Shown in pieces: positions 54,877 through 63,286 of a DNA stretch of 64,000 nt (the stretch's first letter is position 1; every line of letters starts with the position of its first letter). A program made the translations under genes and the position numbers. This DNA is from Methylophaga sp. UBA3192 (GTDB lineage: Bacteria; Pseudomonadota; Gammaproteobacteria; Nitrosococcales; Methylophagaceae), in assembly GCA_002363955.1 (NCBI GenBank), contig DEXE01000006.1, forward strand, positions 248,001 through 312,000. The letters are read 5' to 3'. The notes below the pieces were generated by a model. The model ran no database searches. It was not told the origin of the DNA and saw only the letters and a list, made by a program, of their open reading frames with translations.

Positions 54877-54894
54877 GGCTATGAAAGATAACAG
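54877..54894. repeat. Possible short remnant of a MITE right end
   Basis: GGCTATGAAAGATAACAG differs by one missing base from GGCTATGAAAGATCAACAG at the right end of the element at 11618-11953. Similarity does not extend further, so chance is possible. Confidence 0.3.
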
Positions 54895-54909
54895 CTGGAA
54901 CTGGCGAAT

Positions 54910-55638
54910 CTAACGCAGTTTCTCATTCAGAAAACTTAACAGACGGTGCCAGGATTTTTCATCTGCATGTACATCGAAATGCGGGTTTCCTGCTTTGGTA
55001 AATGAATGCTGAGCTCCACCATAAACAATCATTTCATTAGGGGCACCATCTTTTTCCATGGCCATACTCAACATGCTGAATTCTTCCATAGAGATATTGG
55101 CATCCGCTGCACCATGCTGCACCAGAATTTCAGCCTGAACATGCTTATAATCCTGATCTTCTGGCGTCCCCAGACCACCATGAATGGCAACAAAACCCTT
55201 CATTGGTGAACCAGAGCGAGCCATTTCCAGAACTGCGGTACCGCCCAGGCAATAACCGATCATCACCGCATTATCGGTGGCCGCGCCGAGCTGTTTTGCC
55301 TGGTTGATGCCCCCATTGATTAAATCCCGCATACGTTGCCGATCCCGATACAATTCTCCGGTATGATGGCGCCTGTCTGCTATTTCAGCTGGCCGAATAC
55401 CGGCTCCGTAGATATCAACTGCAATAACGGCATAACCAGCCTGATACAGCATATTGGCACGTTTAATTTCATAATCGGTAATGCCATCCCAGTCATGAAT
55501 CAGAATGACTAATGGTGCAGCATCAGCGGGACTGACATAGTAGCTTTCAAATTGTTCTCCATTGACTTCGTATTGAACCGGTTGTGCCAATACCTGATAA
55601 CTGAAAAGCCAAATAACGACAAACACTGCCCATTTCAT
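54910..55638 (-). CDS. Exported dienelactone hydrolase-family protein
   Basis: A 242-residue alpha/beta hydrolase starting MKWAVFVVIWLFSYQVLAQP, a signal peptide. The nucleophile motif is GYCLGG (Cys type), with the catalytic Asp in the HGAADANI region and His in GAQHSF. Dienelactone hydrolases cleave cyclic lactone esters; the substrate here is unknown and the protein is probably periplasmic. The ATG at 55638 is chosen for the signal peptide and AGGGTG 8 bases upstream. Confidence 0.85.
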   Translation of the reverse strand: MKWAVFVVIWLFSYQVLAQPVQYEVNGEQFESYYVSPADAAPLVILIHDWDGITDYEIKRANMLYQAGYAVIAVDIYGAGIRPAEIADRRHHTGELYRDRQRMRDLINGGINQAKQLGAATDNAVMIGYCLGGTAVLEMARSGSPMKGFVAIHGGLGTPEDQDYKHVQAEILVQHGAADANISMEEFSMLSMAMEKDGAPNEMIVYGGAQHSFTKAGNPHFDVHADEKSWHRLLSFLNEKLR

Positions 55639-55969
55639 TTTTGAACACCCTGCCATAAAAATGATGCTACTTTAGCAGACAGAATAGCGGGTTACGTTGG
55701 GAGCAATTCCTGAGATCAATATGCAAGGTTTTATAAACGGATTCACTGGCCAGCCTATTCAGTCGGCATTCATATATAGTGCTTTATTGTTATTATGAAA
55801 AAAGCCAGGGACAGCTTAGAGATACCATGATATGTCGCCTCAAAATGTAGGCTGTAAAAAGCAGTGAAAACTTATCCCTGTCATCTGCTGACAAATGCAT
55901 ATAAAAGCCATATTGACTCTGCTGTTCTATTTTTTCTAAAACACTATTAACGGACTCGTGCCTGTTCCT
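55639..55969. other. 331-bp divergent intergenic region before the vWA operon
   Basis: Separates the dienelactone-hydrolase gene from the operon that runs to the window end, so it should contain that operon's promoter. It is AT-rich near its right end (TGTTCTATTTTTTCTAAAAC). No ORF or clear operator was found. Confidence 0.4.
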
Positions 55970-56602
55970 ATGAAAAAACTTTCAAAGTGTTATCTGGATT
56001 TTTTGAGTTTATTCGCATGGAATAAACTGTTGAGCCTGCTCCTGTCACTATTGGTGCCCGGATTTATCACGGTTCATGCGGAGGAGGTGGCAACTCCAGC
56101 TGATGATTGTGGTGAAGCGGATATTCGTTACATTGATAGTCCGGAGCTTACCAGGGCAGAACGGATAGCATTAATGGAAAAAGCTTTTTTTGATTCACTT
56201 AACCGCTTCGAGTTATGCAAATTAACCGATCCCAATAATACATCTGCTGACAGTAGCAATGGTGCCGATCAGGGAGGCGGTGGACTTGAAGGCAGCAATG
56301 GCAATAATAACTCAGTCGCCAGTCAGGATATGCAGGGAACCGAGCCGGAAACTCAGGAATCAATGCCACCTGAAATGAGTGGAACAGATTATGAAGAAGA
56401 CACTGTTAATGGCCAATCTGGTGTTCCGGTAACTGCCGCGAATAATGGTGCTATTCCAGAAGATATTCCATCAGCCAATAATGATGATGCCATCGCTTCA
56501 CAAATCAGAGTGGCGGCAGAAGCAGAACAGGATCCGGAAATCAAAAAGAAACTCTGGAATGAGTATCGCAAATATAAGGGGATGAGCGTTGTTGAAGATT
56601 GA
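55970..56602 (+). CDS. Exported protein of unknown function, first gene of the vWA operon
   Basis: A 210-residue product beginning MKKLSKCYLDFLSLFAWNKL with a long hydrophobic signal or anchor ending at FITVHAEE. The mature part has a Cys pair (DDCGEAD and FELCKL, about 44 apart), a low-complexity Gly/Asn/Ser/Glu stretch (about 90-170) and a charged helical end (PEIKKKLWNEYRKYKG). No family recognised. ATG 55970 is preferred to GTG 55958. The stop lies 14 bases inside the next gene, coupling the two. Confidence 0.65.
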   Translation: MKKLSKCYLDFLSLFAWNKLLSLLLSLLVPGFITVHAEEVATPADDCGEADIRYIDSPELTRAERIALMEKAFFDSLNRFELCKLTDPNNTSADSSNGADQGGGGLEGSNGNNNSVASQDMQGTEPETQESMPPEMSGTDYEEDTVNGQSGVPVTAANNGAIPEDIPSANNDDAIASQIRVAAEAEQDPEIKKKLWNEYRKYKGMSVVED

Positions 56603-57830
56603 AAATTTCAGATCACCGTCTAAATTTCTGATTTACATGATCATTATGATGCATGTACTTACGGGCTGCGCGACGACCTCCGGTAGTGCCGGTGATGTGA
56701 AAACCGGACCACAGCTTGCCTCAGCTCAGGATGAACCCAAAGAGATCCCTTATCAGGGAATTAAACTGGATGTCATCATTCCGGTCTTTTCACCGGGGCT
56801 TTCAGATAAAGCCGCCGATTATGAAGAAGAAGGTATCTGGCCGGAATTAAGACGAGCTGAAGCCAATCGTTTTGCCTATAAGTTAAAAACTGCCCTGGAT
56901 GAAACCGGTAAGTTTGGTGCCGTACGTGTTGCACCGAATAGCACGGCTTCAGGTGATTTATATACGGTGGGCGAAATTATCGAATCTACTGGTCAGGAAG
57001 TTGAGTTTCGACTTAATGTAGTGGATGCCAGTGGTAAACAGTGGCTCAACAAAACGATAGATCACGAGGTAAATGAAGGTTTCTACAAAAATCCTCGTAA
57101 TGATGGCAAAGATCCTTATGATCCGGCTTTTGCCGAAGCCGCTCAAGCGATTGTAGACGCCTTACTCAAGCAACAGCAACGCGAGCTTGCTCAACTGCAG
57201 AATATTGCCGATTTACGTTTTGCTGCCAGTTTTAACGAACAGGCGTTTATGGAGCATCTGGATACCAGCGGTCGGCAAATCAAACTGGTGAGTATGCCGA
57301 GTGATGCTGATCCGATGTTTGAACGGGTGAAATCGGTTCAGGTCAGAGAACAGCTGTTTATCGATAATCTGCAACAGAACTACAGCGCGTTTTCACAGCA
57401 AATGGATGACAGTTATCTGGCGTGGCAGGAAGCCAGTGCGGCTGAAATGCAGCTGCGTAAAGAAGCCAAAACAAAAAGCATCTGGAAAATGATAGGCGGG
57501 GCAGTTTTAATCGGTGCCGCGGTGGCTGCCGCTACATCAGGCAATTCCAATGACCCTCGCTTTGCCCGAGATATTGCTACTGTTGCAGGGGGGATTGGTG
57601 GTGCCGTGCTGCTGACCAGTGGCTTTAAATCACGTGAAGAAGCCAAGTTTCATCAGGATGCATTAAATGAATTGGGAGAGTCTATTAATCTGGAAATGGC
57701 TCCCCAGGTGATGACTTATGAAGAAGAATCAGTTGAGTTAACCGGTGATATCGATGAGCAGTTCCGTCAATGGCGTGCATTTTTGAATCGCATGTATCAG
57801 TTGGAAGCCACGCCAGATGTTCAGCTGTAA
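56589..57830 (+). CDS. Lipoprotein of unknown function (vWA operon)
   Basis: A 413-residue protein with lipobox LTGC (Cys27) after a hydrophobic stretch; the start is a TTG preceded by AGGGG 6 bases upstream. The mature protein opens with a domain about 50-200 (LDVIIPVFSPGL; EFRLNVVDASGKQW), then a helical part, a Gly-rich hydrophobic zipper (GGAVLIGAAVAAATSG and GGIGGAVLLTSG, about 300-345), and an acidic tail. It probably sits in the outer membrane or inner-membrane periplasmic face. It overlaps the preceding gene by 14 bases; function unknown. Confidence 0.7.
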   Translation: MLKIENFRSPSKFLIYMIIMMHVLTGCATTSGSAGDVKTGPQLASAQDEPKEIPYQGIKLDVIIPVFSPGLSDKAADYEEEGIWPELRRAEANRFAYKLKTALDETGKFGAVRVAPNSTASGDLYTVGEIIESTGQEVEFRLNVVDASGKQWLNKTIDHEVNEGFYKNPRNDGKDPYDPAFAEAAQAIVDALLKQQQRELAQLQNIADLRFAASFNEQAFMEHLDTSGRQIKLVSMPSDADPMFERVKSVQVREQLFIDNLQQNYSAFSQQMDDSYLAWQEASAAEMQLRKEAKTKSIWKMIGGAVLIGAAVAAATSGNSNDPRFARDIATVAGGIGGAVLLTSGFKSREEAKFHQDALNELGESINLEMAPQVMTYEEESVELTGDIDEQFRQWRAFLNRMYQLEATPDVQL

Positions 57831-57839
57831 GAGATAAGC

Positions 57840-59282
57840 ATGATCACGCAGAAAATCGCTGAAGCTAAACTTGCCAAACGAAAGCTATTTTTCCAAACAC
57901 TGATTATCATTTTGCTGCTCAGTGTGTTGTGTGTGCTGTTAATTGTTTGGGCTTCGATGCCAAAAACCATACACGACAGCAGCAAAGCCGAATCGTCGCA
58001 GACATTGGATATTGTGGATATCCCAGTGGTAACGGAGAGTGCGCAGGATAATGAAACGCTGCGGCAGGCTTATCTTGAGTCCTATGCTCATTATGAAAAC
58101 ACACTGAAGCCCGAGCTGAACAAGATTGAACTGCAACAATGGGATAAAGCCTTGGCTGAGCGTTTGAACACCACAGAAACGTCGGCAATCAAACAGTTTG
58201 GTGAAGCGAAATATGCTCAGGCGAAAGCCACATTGGATACACTTATTAAACTTGCAGAAACGACAATTACTGACAGCCAGGATCAATTTAAAACTGCCAT
58301 CCAGGATGCCCGGCAGGCTTTTGATAACAACCAATACCAGCCGGCAAAACTGGCTATTTCCAAAGCGTTAATGCTGGATACAAGTTCTCAGCAAGCAACT
58401 GATTTGGCTGAAAGAATCGAGCAGTTACCTGAAATTGCGTCGTTAGTTGAGCAAATCAATGTGGCGAAAGTGGAAAATGATCTGCAAACTGAACTGACAT
58501 TAATCAATCAGTTATTAACGTTAACACCGGAAAGTGAAGCCCTGAAACAGCGCGCTCAAACGTTACATTCCACCCTTGATAATCAAAAATTTCAGTCTTT
58601 TATCGCTCAATCCTATACTGCAATTGAAAATGGTCGTATTGATGCGGCTAAAATAGCACTCAATCAGGCAAGAAATATTCACCCTAATCGCGCCGAGATC
58701 AGTGATGTCAATTCGGCGATACTGCAATACGAAAAAAATCAGCGGGTTCAGACCGCGCTGAGCAACGCCAGACAAGCCGAGACAAAAGACGACTGGCAGA
58801 CTGTCAAAACCAACCTTGAACAGGTTATTAAGGAAACTCCTAATAACCAGACAGCAACAGACAAGCTGGCGATGGCAAATGCTATTTTGTCACTTAATAA
58901 TAAGATTGATGACTACCTTAAAACACCTTATCGCCTGTCAAATGGTCAACTCAGTGAACAGGCGCGTTCGGCAATTAACCAGGCCACCAACTATCGTAAT
59001 CAAAGCCCGTCGCTCACCACTAAACGTCGCGAACTTGAGAATGTGTTAACGGCTGTGAACAGAACCATCCCGGTAGAAGTGCGTTCGGATAATAAAACCC
59101 ATATTCAGGTGCGCGGGGTGGGTAATGTTGGCGTCATTGATGCAAAAGAGATTCAGCTCAAGCCCGGTCAATATACCTTTGAAGGCAAACGTCCGGGGTT
59201 CAAGTCCAAGCTGGTTGAAGTCACCATTCCTTATGATGTCAGTCGTTATAGTCTGACGCTGGTGTGTGATGAGCCCATTTAA
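57840..59282 (+). CDS. TM-anchored helical-repeat protein with C-terminal PEGA-like domain (vWA operon)
   Basis: A 480-residue protein with one N-terminal TM helix (about 19-40) and a periplasmic part. Residues about 60-400 are alpha-helical repeats resembling TPR/coiled-coil units (repeated QARQAFDNNQYQPAKLAI and NARQAETKDDWQTVKTNL patterns). The last 75 residues form a beta-rich PEGA-like module (EIQLKPGQYTFEGKRPGFK). It starts 9 bases after the lipoprotein stop and overlaps the next gene by 14 bases. A scaffold role is inference. Confidence 0.7.
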   Translation: MITQKIAEAKLAKRKLFFQTLIIILLLSVLCVLLIVWASMPKTIHDSSKAESSQTLDIVDIPVVTESAQDNETLRQAYLESYAHYENTLKPELNKIELQQWDKALAERLNTTETSAIKQFGEAKYAQAKATLDTLIKLAETTITDSQDQFKTAIQDARQAFDNNQYQPAKLAISKALMLDTSSQQATDLAERIEQLPEIASLVEQINVAKVENDLQTELTLINQLLTLTPESEALKQRAQTLHSTLDNQKFQSFIAQSYTAIENGRIDAAKIALNQARNIHPNRAEISDVNSAILQYEKNQRVQTALSNARQAETKDDWQTVKTNLEQVIKETPNNQTATDKLAMANAILSLNNKIDDYLKTPYRLSNGQLSEQARSAINQATNYRNQSPSLTTKRRELENVLTAVNRTIPVEVRSDNKTHIQVRGVGNVGVIDAKEIQLKPGQYTFEGKRPGFKSKLVEVTIPYDVSRYSLTLVCDEPI

Positions 59283-61275
59283 CCAGCAGCTGGAGCTTGC
59301 CAGAAAACGTCAGCACAGAATGTATCTTTGGTTGCTGACAACCTTTGTTGTGTTTTTCCTGATTATATTGACGATTATTTTTGCCTCCCGTGGTACACGT
59401 ATAGAAATTAAGCCGGATGATGCAACTGACGTATCGATTAATGCCGATTCCTGGCTGGCAATGGTGCTGTTCGGTTCGGTTTACTCACTTGCCGACACGA
59501 CTGAAATTGAAGTCACTGCAGATGGTTTTTATCCCTATCAGCAAATTATTGAGCAGACTGATTCCGGTAAAGTCCTGCGCATTACGCTCACGCCATTACC
59601 TGCCAAGATCCTGCTTTCAACTCTGCTGGAAGATAATCAAACCGCCTGGTTGATGGATGAGCAAATTATTGCAGTGGCCAATATTCTCGAATATGAACTG
59701 CCAGCCGGAGAGCATCAGCTAAAGGTTCAGCATCCTCACTATCAAACCATGACTATCGACTTATCACTCAATCGCGGTGAAACAGTGGCTCAGGATGTTG
59801 AATTGCAACCTTTGCATGGCGAATTAACGGTGAATTCGGTTCCCAGTGGTGCCATGGTGACCATTGACGAGACGGAAGCGGGTAAGACACCGCTGACCTT
59901 GCCGCTGCAAGGTGGCTTGCATACTGTCAAAGTGTCACTGGCAAAATATGAAACCACCGAAGAAACCATTGAGATACAAAATAGTAAACCCGAGTTAGAG
60001 AGAAATTATCGTTTATCACCGGAAACGGCTGGTGTGCATTTAAACCTTAAACCTTCCGGTGGTCAGCTGACATTAAATGGTTTACGAATTGAAAACTCCC
60101 AACTCATCTCAGTTGAAGCCGGTAAATCACACCGGCTGACCTATGCCAAACCCGGATTTTTCAGCCAGAGCGAAACCTTCACACTGTCGACTAATGAAAA
60201 ACGTAGCTTCGATATCACGTTACAACCTGAAATGGGCAAGGTAGAAGTGCTTTCTACACCACCGGCGACAGTCACGGTTGATGGTAAACCCATGGGTAAT
60301 ACGCCTATTGAATTGGATTTACAGGCAGTTTCTCACGATATTCAGCTCAGTCTGAAGGGTTACCGAACGGTCGAGAAATCTATTACACCATCGGCTGCTG
60401 AAGCGCAGAAACTTTCAGTAACGCTGATTCCGGAAGCACAGGCTAAACAAGCCGAAGCCCCCAGACAATATAAAAACAAAGCCGGTGGTGAAATGGCTTT
60501 ATTTTCTCCCAATGACATTATCAAAATGGGAGCAGGGCGAGATGAGCCGGGGCAGCGTGCCAACGAGTTTCTAAAACAGGTCAGGCTCAATCGACCATTT
60601 TATGCCGGCACAAATGAAGTCACCCATGCCGAATATCAGCAGTTTGATAGCACTAAATCCGGCGATGCTCAATTACCCGTCACCAATGTGACCTGGCTGG
60701 AAGCGGTTAATTTCTGTAACTGGCTAAGTCAGCAGGAAGGTTTAACCCCGATTTATGATGTGCAGGGAAATCAGTTAAATCGTATTAATATCAATGCCGA
60801 TGGGTACCGTTTATTGATGGAAGCCGAGTGGGAATGGCTGGCCCGTAAAGCAGGCAAACCAGAACAGACTTTGTTTGTCTGGGGCAATGAACGGGTAATT
60901 CCAACCAAAGCCGTAAATATCGCCGATGAAGCTGCCAAAGGCAGTGTCAGCCTGTACGTTCCCAGATATTATGATGGTTTTGCCGGAATCGCTCCGGTGA
61001 AAAGTTTTAGTCGGGAAAAGTCCGGGCTTTACGACTTAGGCGGCAATGTCAGTGAATGGACACATGACAGTTATTCACTCACGGCACCCAAGCTGGATAC
61101 TATTTATCCACATATACTGGATAGTACGACAATCAGCATGCGAGTCGTAAAAGGTGCAAACTGGCGCTCAGGTTCGTTAAGTGAATTAAGAGCATCTTAC
61201 CGGGGCGGTGCCGAGCAGGCCCGTGATACGCTTGGTTTCAGAGTCGGACGTTTTCTGAATGGAGGAAATGAATAA
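59269..61275 (+). CDS. TM-anchored PEGA-repeat protein with FGE/SUMF1-like domain (vWA operon)
   Basis: About 668 residues from ATG 59269. One TM helix (about 19-40), then about five PEGA-like beta repeats (clearest near 185-240, VPSGAMVTIDETEAGKTPL, and 325-375, TPPATVTVDGKPMGNTPI), then from about 400 a formylglycine-generating-enzyme/SUMF1-type C-lectin-like fold (ATNEVTHAEYQQFD-like TNEVTHAEYQ, EAEWEWLARKAG, LYDLGGNVSEWTHDSY, LGFRVGR). The catalytic Cys pair of true FGE is absent (ASYRGGAEQ in the corresponding area), so binding rather than oxidation is likely. It overlaps the next ORF by one base. Confidence 0.8.
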   Translation: MSPFNQQLELARKRQHRMYLWLLTTFVVFFLIILTIIFASRGTRIEIKPDDATDVSINADSWLAMVLFGSVYSLADTTEIEVTADGFYPYQQIIEQTDSGKVLRITLTPLPAKILLSTLLEDNQTAWLMDEQIIAVANILEYELPAGEHQLKVQHPHYQTMTIDLSLNRGETVAQDVELQPLHGELTVNSVPSGAMVTIDETEAGKTPLTLPLQGGLHTVKVSLAKYETTEETIEIQNSKPELERNYRLSPETAGVHLNLKPSGGQLTLNGLRIENSQLISVEAGKSHRLTYAKPGFFSQSETFTLSTNEKRSFDITLQPEMGKVEVLSTPPATVTVDGKPMGNTPIELDLQAVSHDIQLSLKGYRTVEKSITPSAAEAQKLSVTLIPEAQAKQAEAPRQYKNKAGGEMALFSPNDIIKMGAGRDEPGQRANEFLKQVRLNRPFYAGTNEVTHAEYQQFDSTKSGDAQLPVTNVTWLEAVNFCNWLSQQEGLTPIYDVQGNQLNRININADGYRLLMEAEWEWLARKAGKPEQTLFVWGNERVIPTKAVNIADEAAKGSVSLYVPRYYDGFAGIAPVKSFSREKSGLYDLGGNVSEWTHDSYSLTAPKLDTIYPHILDSTTISMRVVKGANWRSGSLSELRASYRGGAEQARDTLGFRVGRFLNGGNE

Positions 61276-61418
61276 TGATGAGTTTAAAAAAAGCCATGTT
61301 AATAGGCATCTCGATCGTGCTGGTGGTGATCCTGACATTGATGATTCATAACGCCTGGGCCGGCGGTAAGTCGGTGATCAGCCTCAACTCTCCCGTTTCC
61401 TTCCCGGTGGACATTTAA
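61275..61418 (+). CDS. 47-residue membrane peptide (vWA operon)
   Basis: A small ORF sharing one base with the previous stop (TAATG) and ending 2 bases before the ExbB-like ATG. The product starts MMSLKKAMLIGISIVLVVIL, a single hydrophobic helix with positive N-terminus, followed by MIHNAWAGGKSVISLNSPVS and a FPVDI end. It could be a signal peptide plus 20-residue secreted peptide or a small membrane subunit. The exact fit between its neighbours supports it as a gene. Confidence 0.6.
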   Translation: MMSLKKAMLIGISIVLVVILTLMIHNAWAGGKSVISLNSPVSFPVDI

Positions 61419-61420
61419 TA

Positions 61421-62209
61421 ATGAGTGACTTGATGAAAAGCTTTGCCGCACTGATCGTATCGATCATTGTGGTGCATATGATGTATATCGGTTATATCCG
61501 GCCTGAAGCCGCTCAATTAATTGATTTAGCCTTGCAACAGCAACAGTCTTCGCCTCGCAATATTGTGGTTATCATCAAAGATTACGAGCAGGAAATCTGT
61601 TTTATATTAATGATGTGGGGCTGTTTTCTCATTGCCAACGCTTATCGTGAGATTCTGAAAACCAAATATCTGTACAGCGTCGATTTGATTGAAGATCCGC
61701 AAAGCAGTGATGAAGAGAAAATTGAAAACACGGGGCATAAAGAACTTGATGTGAACCATATTATCCATCGTTTGGATACCGAGATTCCTCAGGATTGCAT
61801 GTCTTCACCTCTGGTGCAGACGCTACGTTCATCTTTATGGCGATACAGTTCAACCAACAACGTTCAAAACTTGTCGGATGCGATTGAAAGTAACCTGGAA
61901 GCCCTGGCCGTCAGGCAGGATTCCGAAAACACCATGATCCGTTATCTGATCTGGGCCATTCCCTCAATCGGCTTTATCGGCACAGTACGTGGTATCGGTC
62001 AGGCGCTTTCGCAAGCTGATCAGGCGCTTGCCGGTGATATTTCGGGTATGACCGATAGTCTGGGGCTGGCATTTAATTCGACATTAGTGGCCTTGCTTAT
62101 CAGTATCTTTCTGATGTTTCTGTTTCATCAGTTGCAGCGTTTGCAGGACAGTCAGATTGTCGATACGCAAAGCTATTGCGACAAATTCCTGCTGAGACGT
62201 ATTCGTTAA
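61421..62209 (+). CDS. MotA/TolQ/ExbB-family proton-channel protein (vWA operon)
   Basis: A 262-residue membrane protein: TM helices about 6-25, 55-75, 170-190 and 215-236. The family core is clear, IPSIGFIGTVRGIGQALSQA (about 180-199) and LGLAFNSTLVALLISIFLMF (about 212-231). ExbB/TolQ/MotA subunits form an inner-membrane ion channel driven by ion-motive force, with ExbD/TolR/MotB partners whose TM Asp carries protons. Here the partners are the two vWA proteins that follow. It is separated from the next gene by 6 bases. Confidence 0.85.
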   Translation: MSDLMKSFAALIVSIIVVHMMYIGYIRPEAAQLIDLALQQQQSSPRNIVVIIKDYEQEICFILMMWGCFLIANAYREILKTKYLYSVDLIEDPQSSDEEKIENTGHKELDVNHIIHRLDTEIPQDCMSSPLVQTLRSSLWRYSSTNNVQNLSDAIESNLEALAVRQDSENTMIRYLIWAIPSIGFIGTVRGIGQALSQADQALAGDISGMTDSLGLAFNSTLVALLISIFLMFLFHQLQRLQDSQIVDTQSYCDKFLLRRIR

Positions 62210-62215
62210 CAGAAA

Positions 62216-63286
62216 ATGGCTTACCGACGCAAAAAAGCCGAAGGTTCCAGTCTGGCATTTCTGGATATCATGTCCTGTGGCCTCGGCGCAGTTATTCTGG
62301 TGTTTATGCTGGTCAAGCAGAAAATTGATGAAACACCGGTTGAAATAGACAATCTTAAACAGGATATCAGTCAGCTGGAACAGGCCAGAGATGATGCTGG
62401 ATCGACTCTGGAACAGATCCGCCAACAACTCAGCAGCGAAAATGCCCGTTATCAGGCATTAAAAAAACAACTGGATGAAAAGCAATCCACACTCGCCAGC
62501 CAGAGCGAAGAGGTGCAACGCTCAGAGAGTGCGTTAGAAGAACTTAAATCAAGCATTACCTCGATTGAAATACCCAAACAGCAGGCTGATCTGGTAGAAG
62601 CACCGCGAATAAATGAAGAAAACTATTTGTTAGGCCTCAAGGTTGAGGGGCCTAAAATTGCCATACTGGTGGATACCAGCGCTTCGATGACCAATGAAAA
62701 ACTGATTGATATTATCCGCACCAAAAGCAGTTCACAGCAGAATAAACAGAACGCTGCAAAATGGTTGAGAACCAAAAATGTAGTGCAATGGTTATTAGCT
62801 CGCTTACCGGAAAACAGTGACGTGTTGGTGGTCGCTTTTAGCGAAGACGCCAGGATTTTAGGTGATCAGCAAGGCTGGCAAAAAGCCAGTTCACCACAAA
62901 CGGCAACATCTATATTACGTGACTTGAATACTGTTATTCCTGAAGGCGCGACCAATCTTCAAAAAGGCTTGAATAGCGTTAATCAGTTTTCCCCCTCCAA
63001 CTTATATGTCATTACCGATGGATTGCCGACCAAAGGCGAATCGCAATATCGCAGCCTGAATCCGTTTTCCAGTTGCAGCTCGCTGACCGGAAATGCCCAG
63101 ACGATTTCCGGAGAATGTCGGGTAAAACTGTTTCAGCAAACCATTAATGAAAGTGGTAAACGTGGCATGCAGGTTGATGTCATTATGCTGCCGTTGGAAG
63201 GTGATCCTGATGCGGTCAATCAATACTGGGTCTGGGCTGCCACTACCGGCGGATTACTGATCAGCCCGGCGAGTAACTGGCCATGA
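62216..63286 (+). CDS. vWA-domain protein with ExbD/TolR-like TM anchor (vWA operon)
   Basis: A 356-residue protein: N-terminal TM helix with SLAFLDIMSCGLGAVILVFM (about 12-31), in which the Asp fits the ExbD/TolR/MotB FIDV position, then a coiled coil (about 40-120) and a vWA domain (about 145-350) with intact MIDAS residues D153-x-S155-x-S157 (DTSASM), the Thr in EGATNLQKGL and ITDGLP. The topology places the vWA domain in the periplasm. A 4-base overlap couples it to the next vWA gene. Function unknown. Confidence 0.82.
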   Translation: MAYRRKKAEGSSLAFLDIMSCGLGAVILVFMLVKQKIDETPVEIDNLKQDISQLEQARDDAGSTLEQIRQQLSSENARYQALKKQLDEKQSTLASQSEEVQRSESALEELKSSITSIEIPKQQADLVEAPRINEENYLLGLKVEGPKIAILVDTSASMTNEKLIDIIRTKSSSQQNKQNAAKWLRTKNVVQWLLARLPENSDVLVVAFSEDARILGDQQGWQKASSPQTATSILRDLNTVIPEGATNLQKGLNSVNQFSPSNLYVITDGLPTKGESQYRSLNPFSSCSSLTGNAQTISGECRVKLFQQTINESGKRGMQVDVIMLPLEGDPDAVNQYWVWAATTGGLLISPASNWP

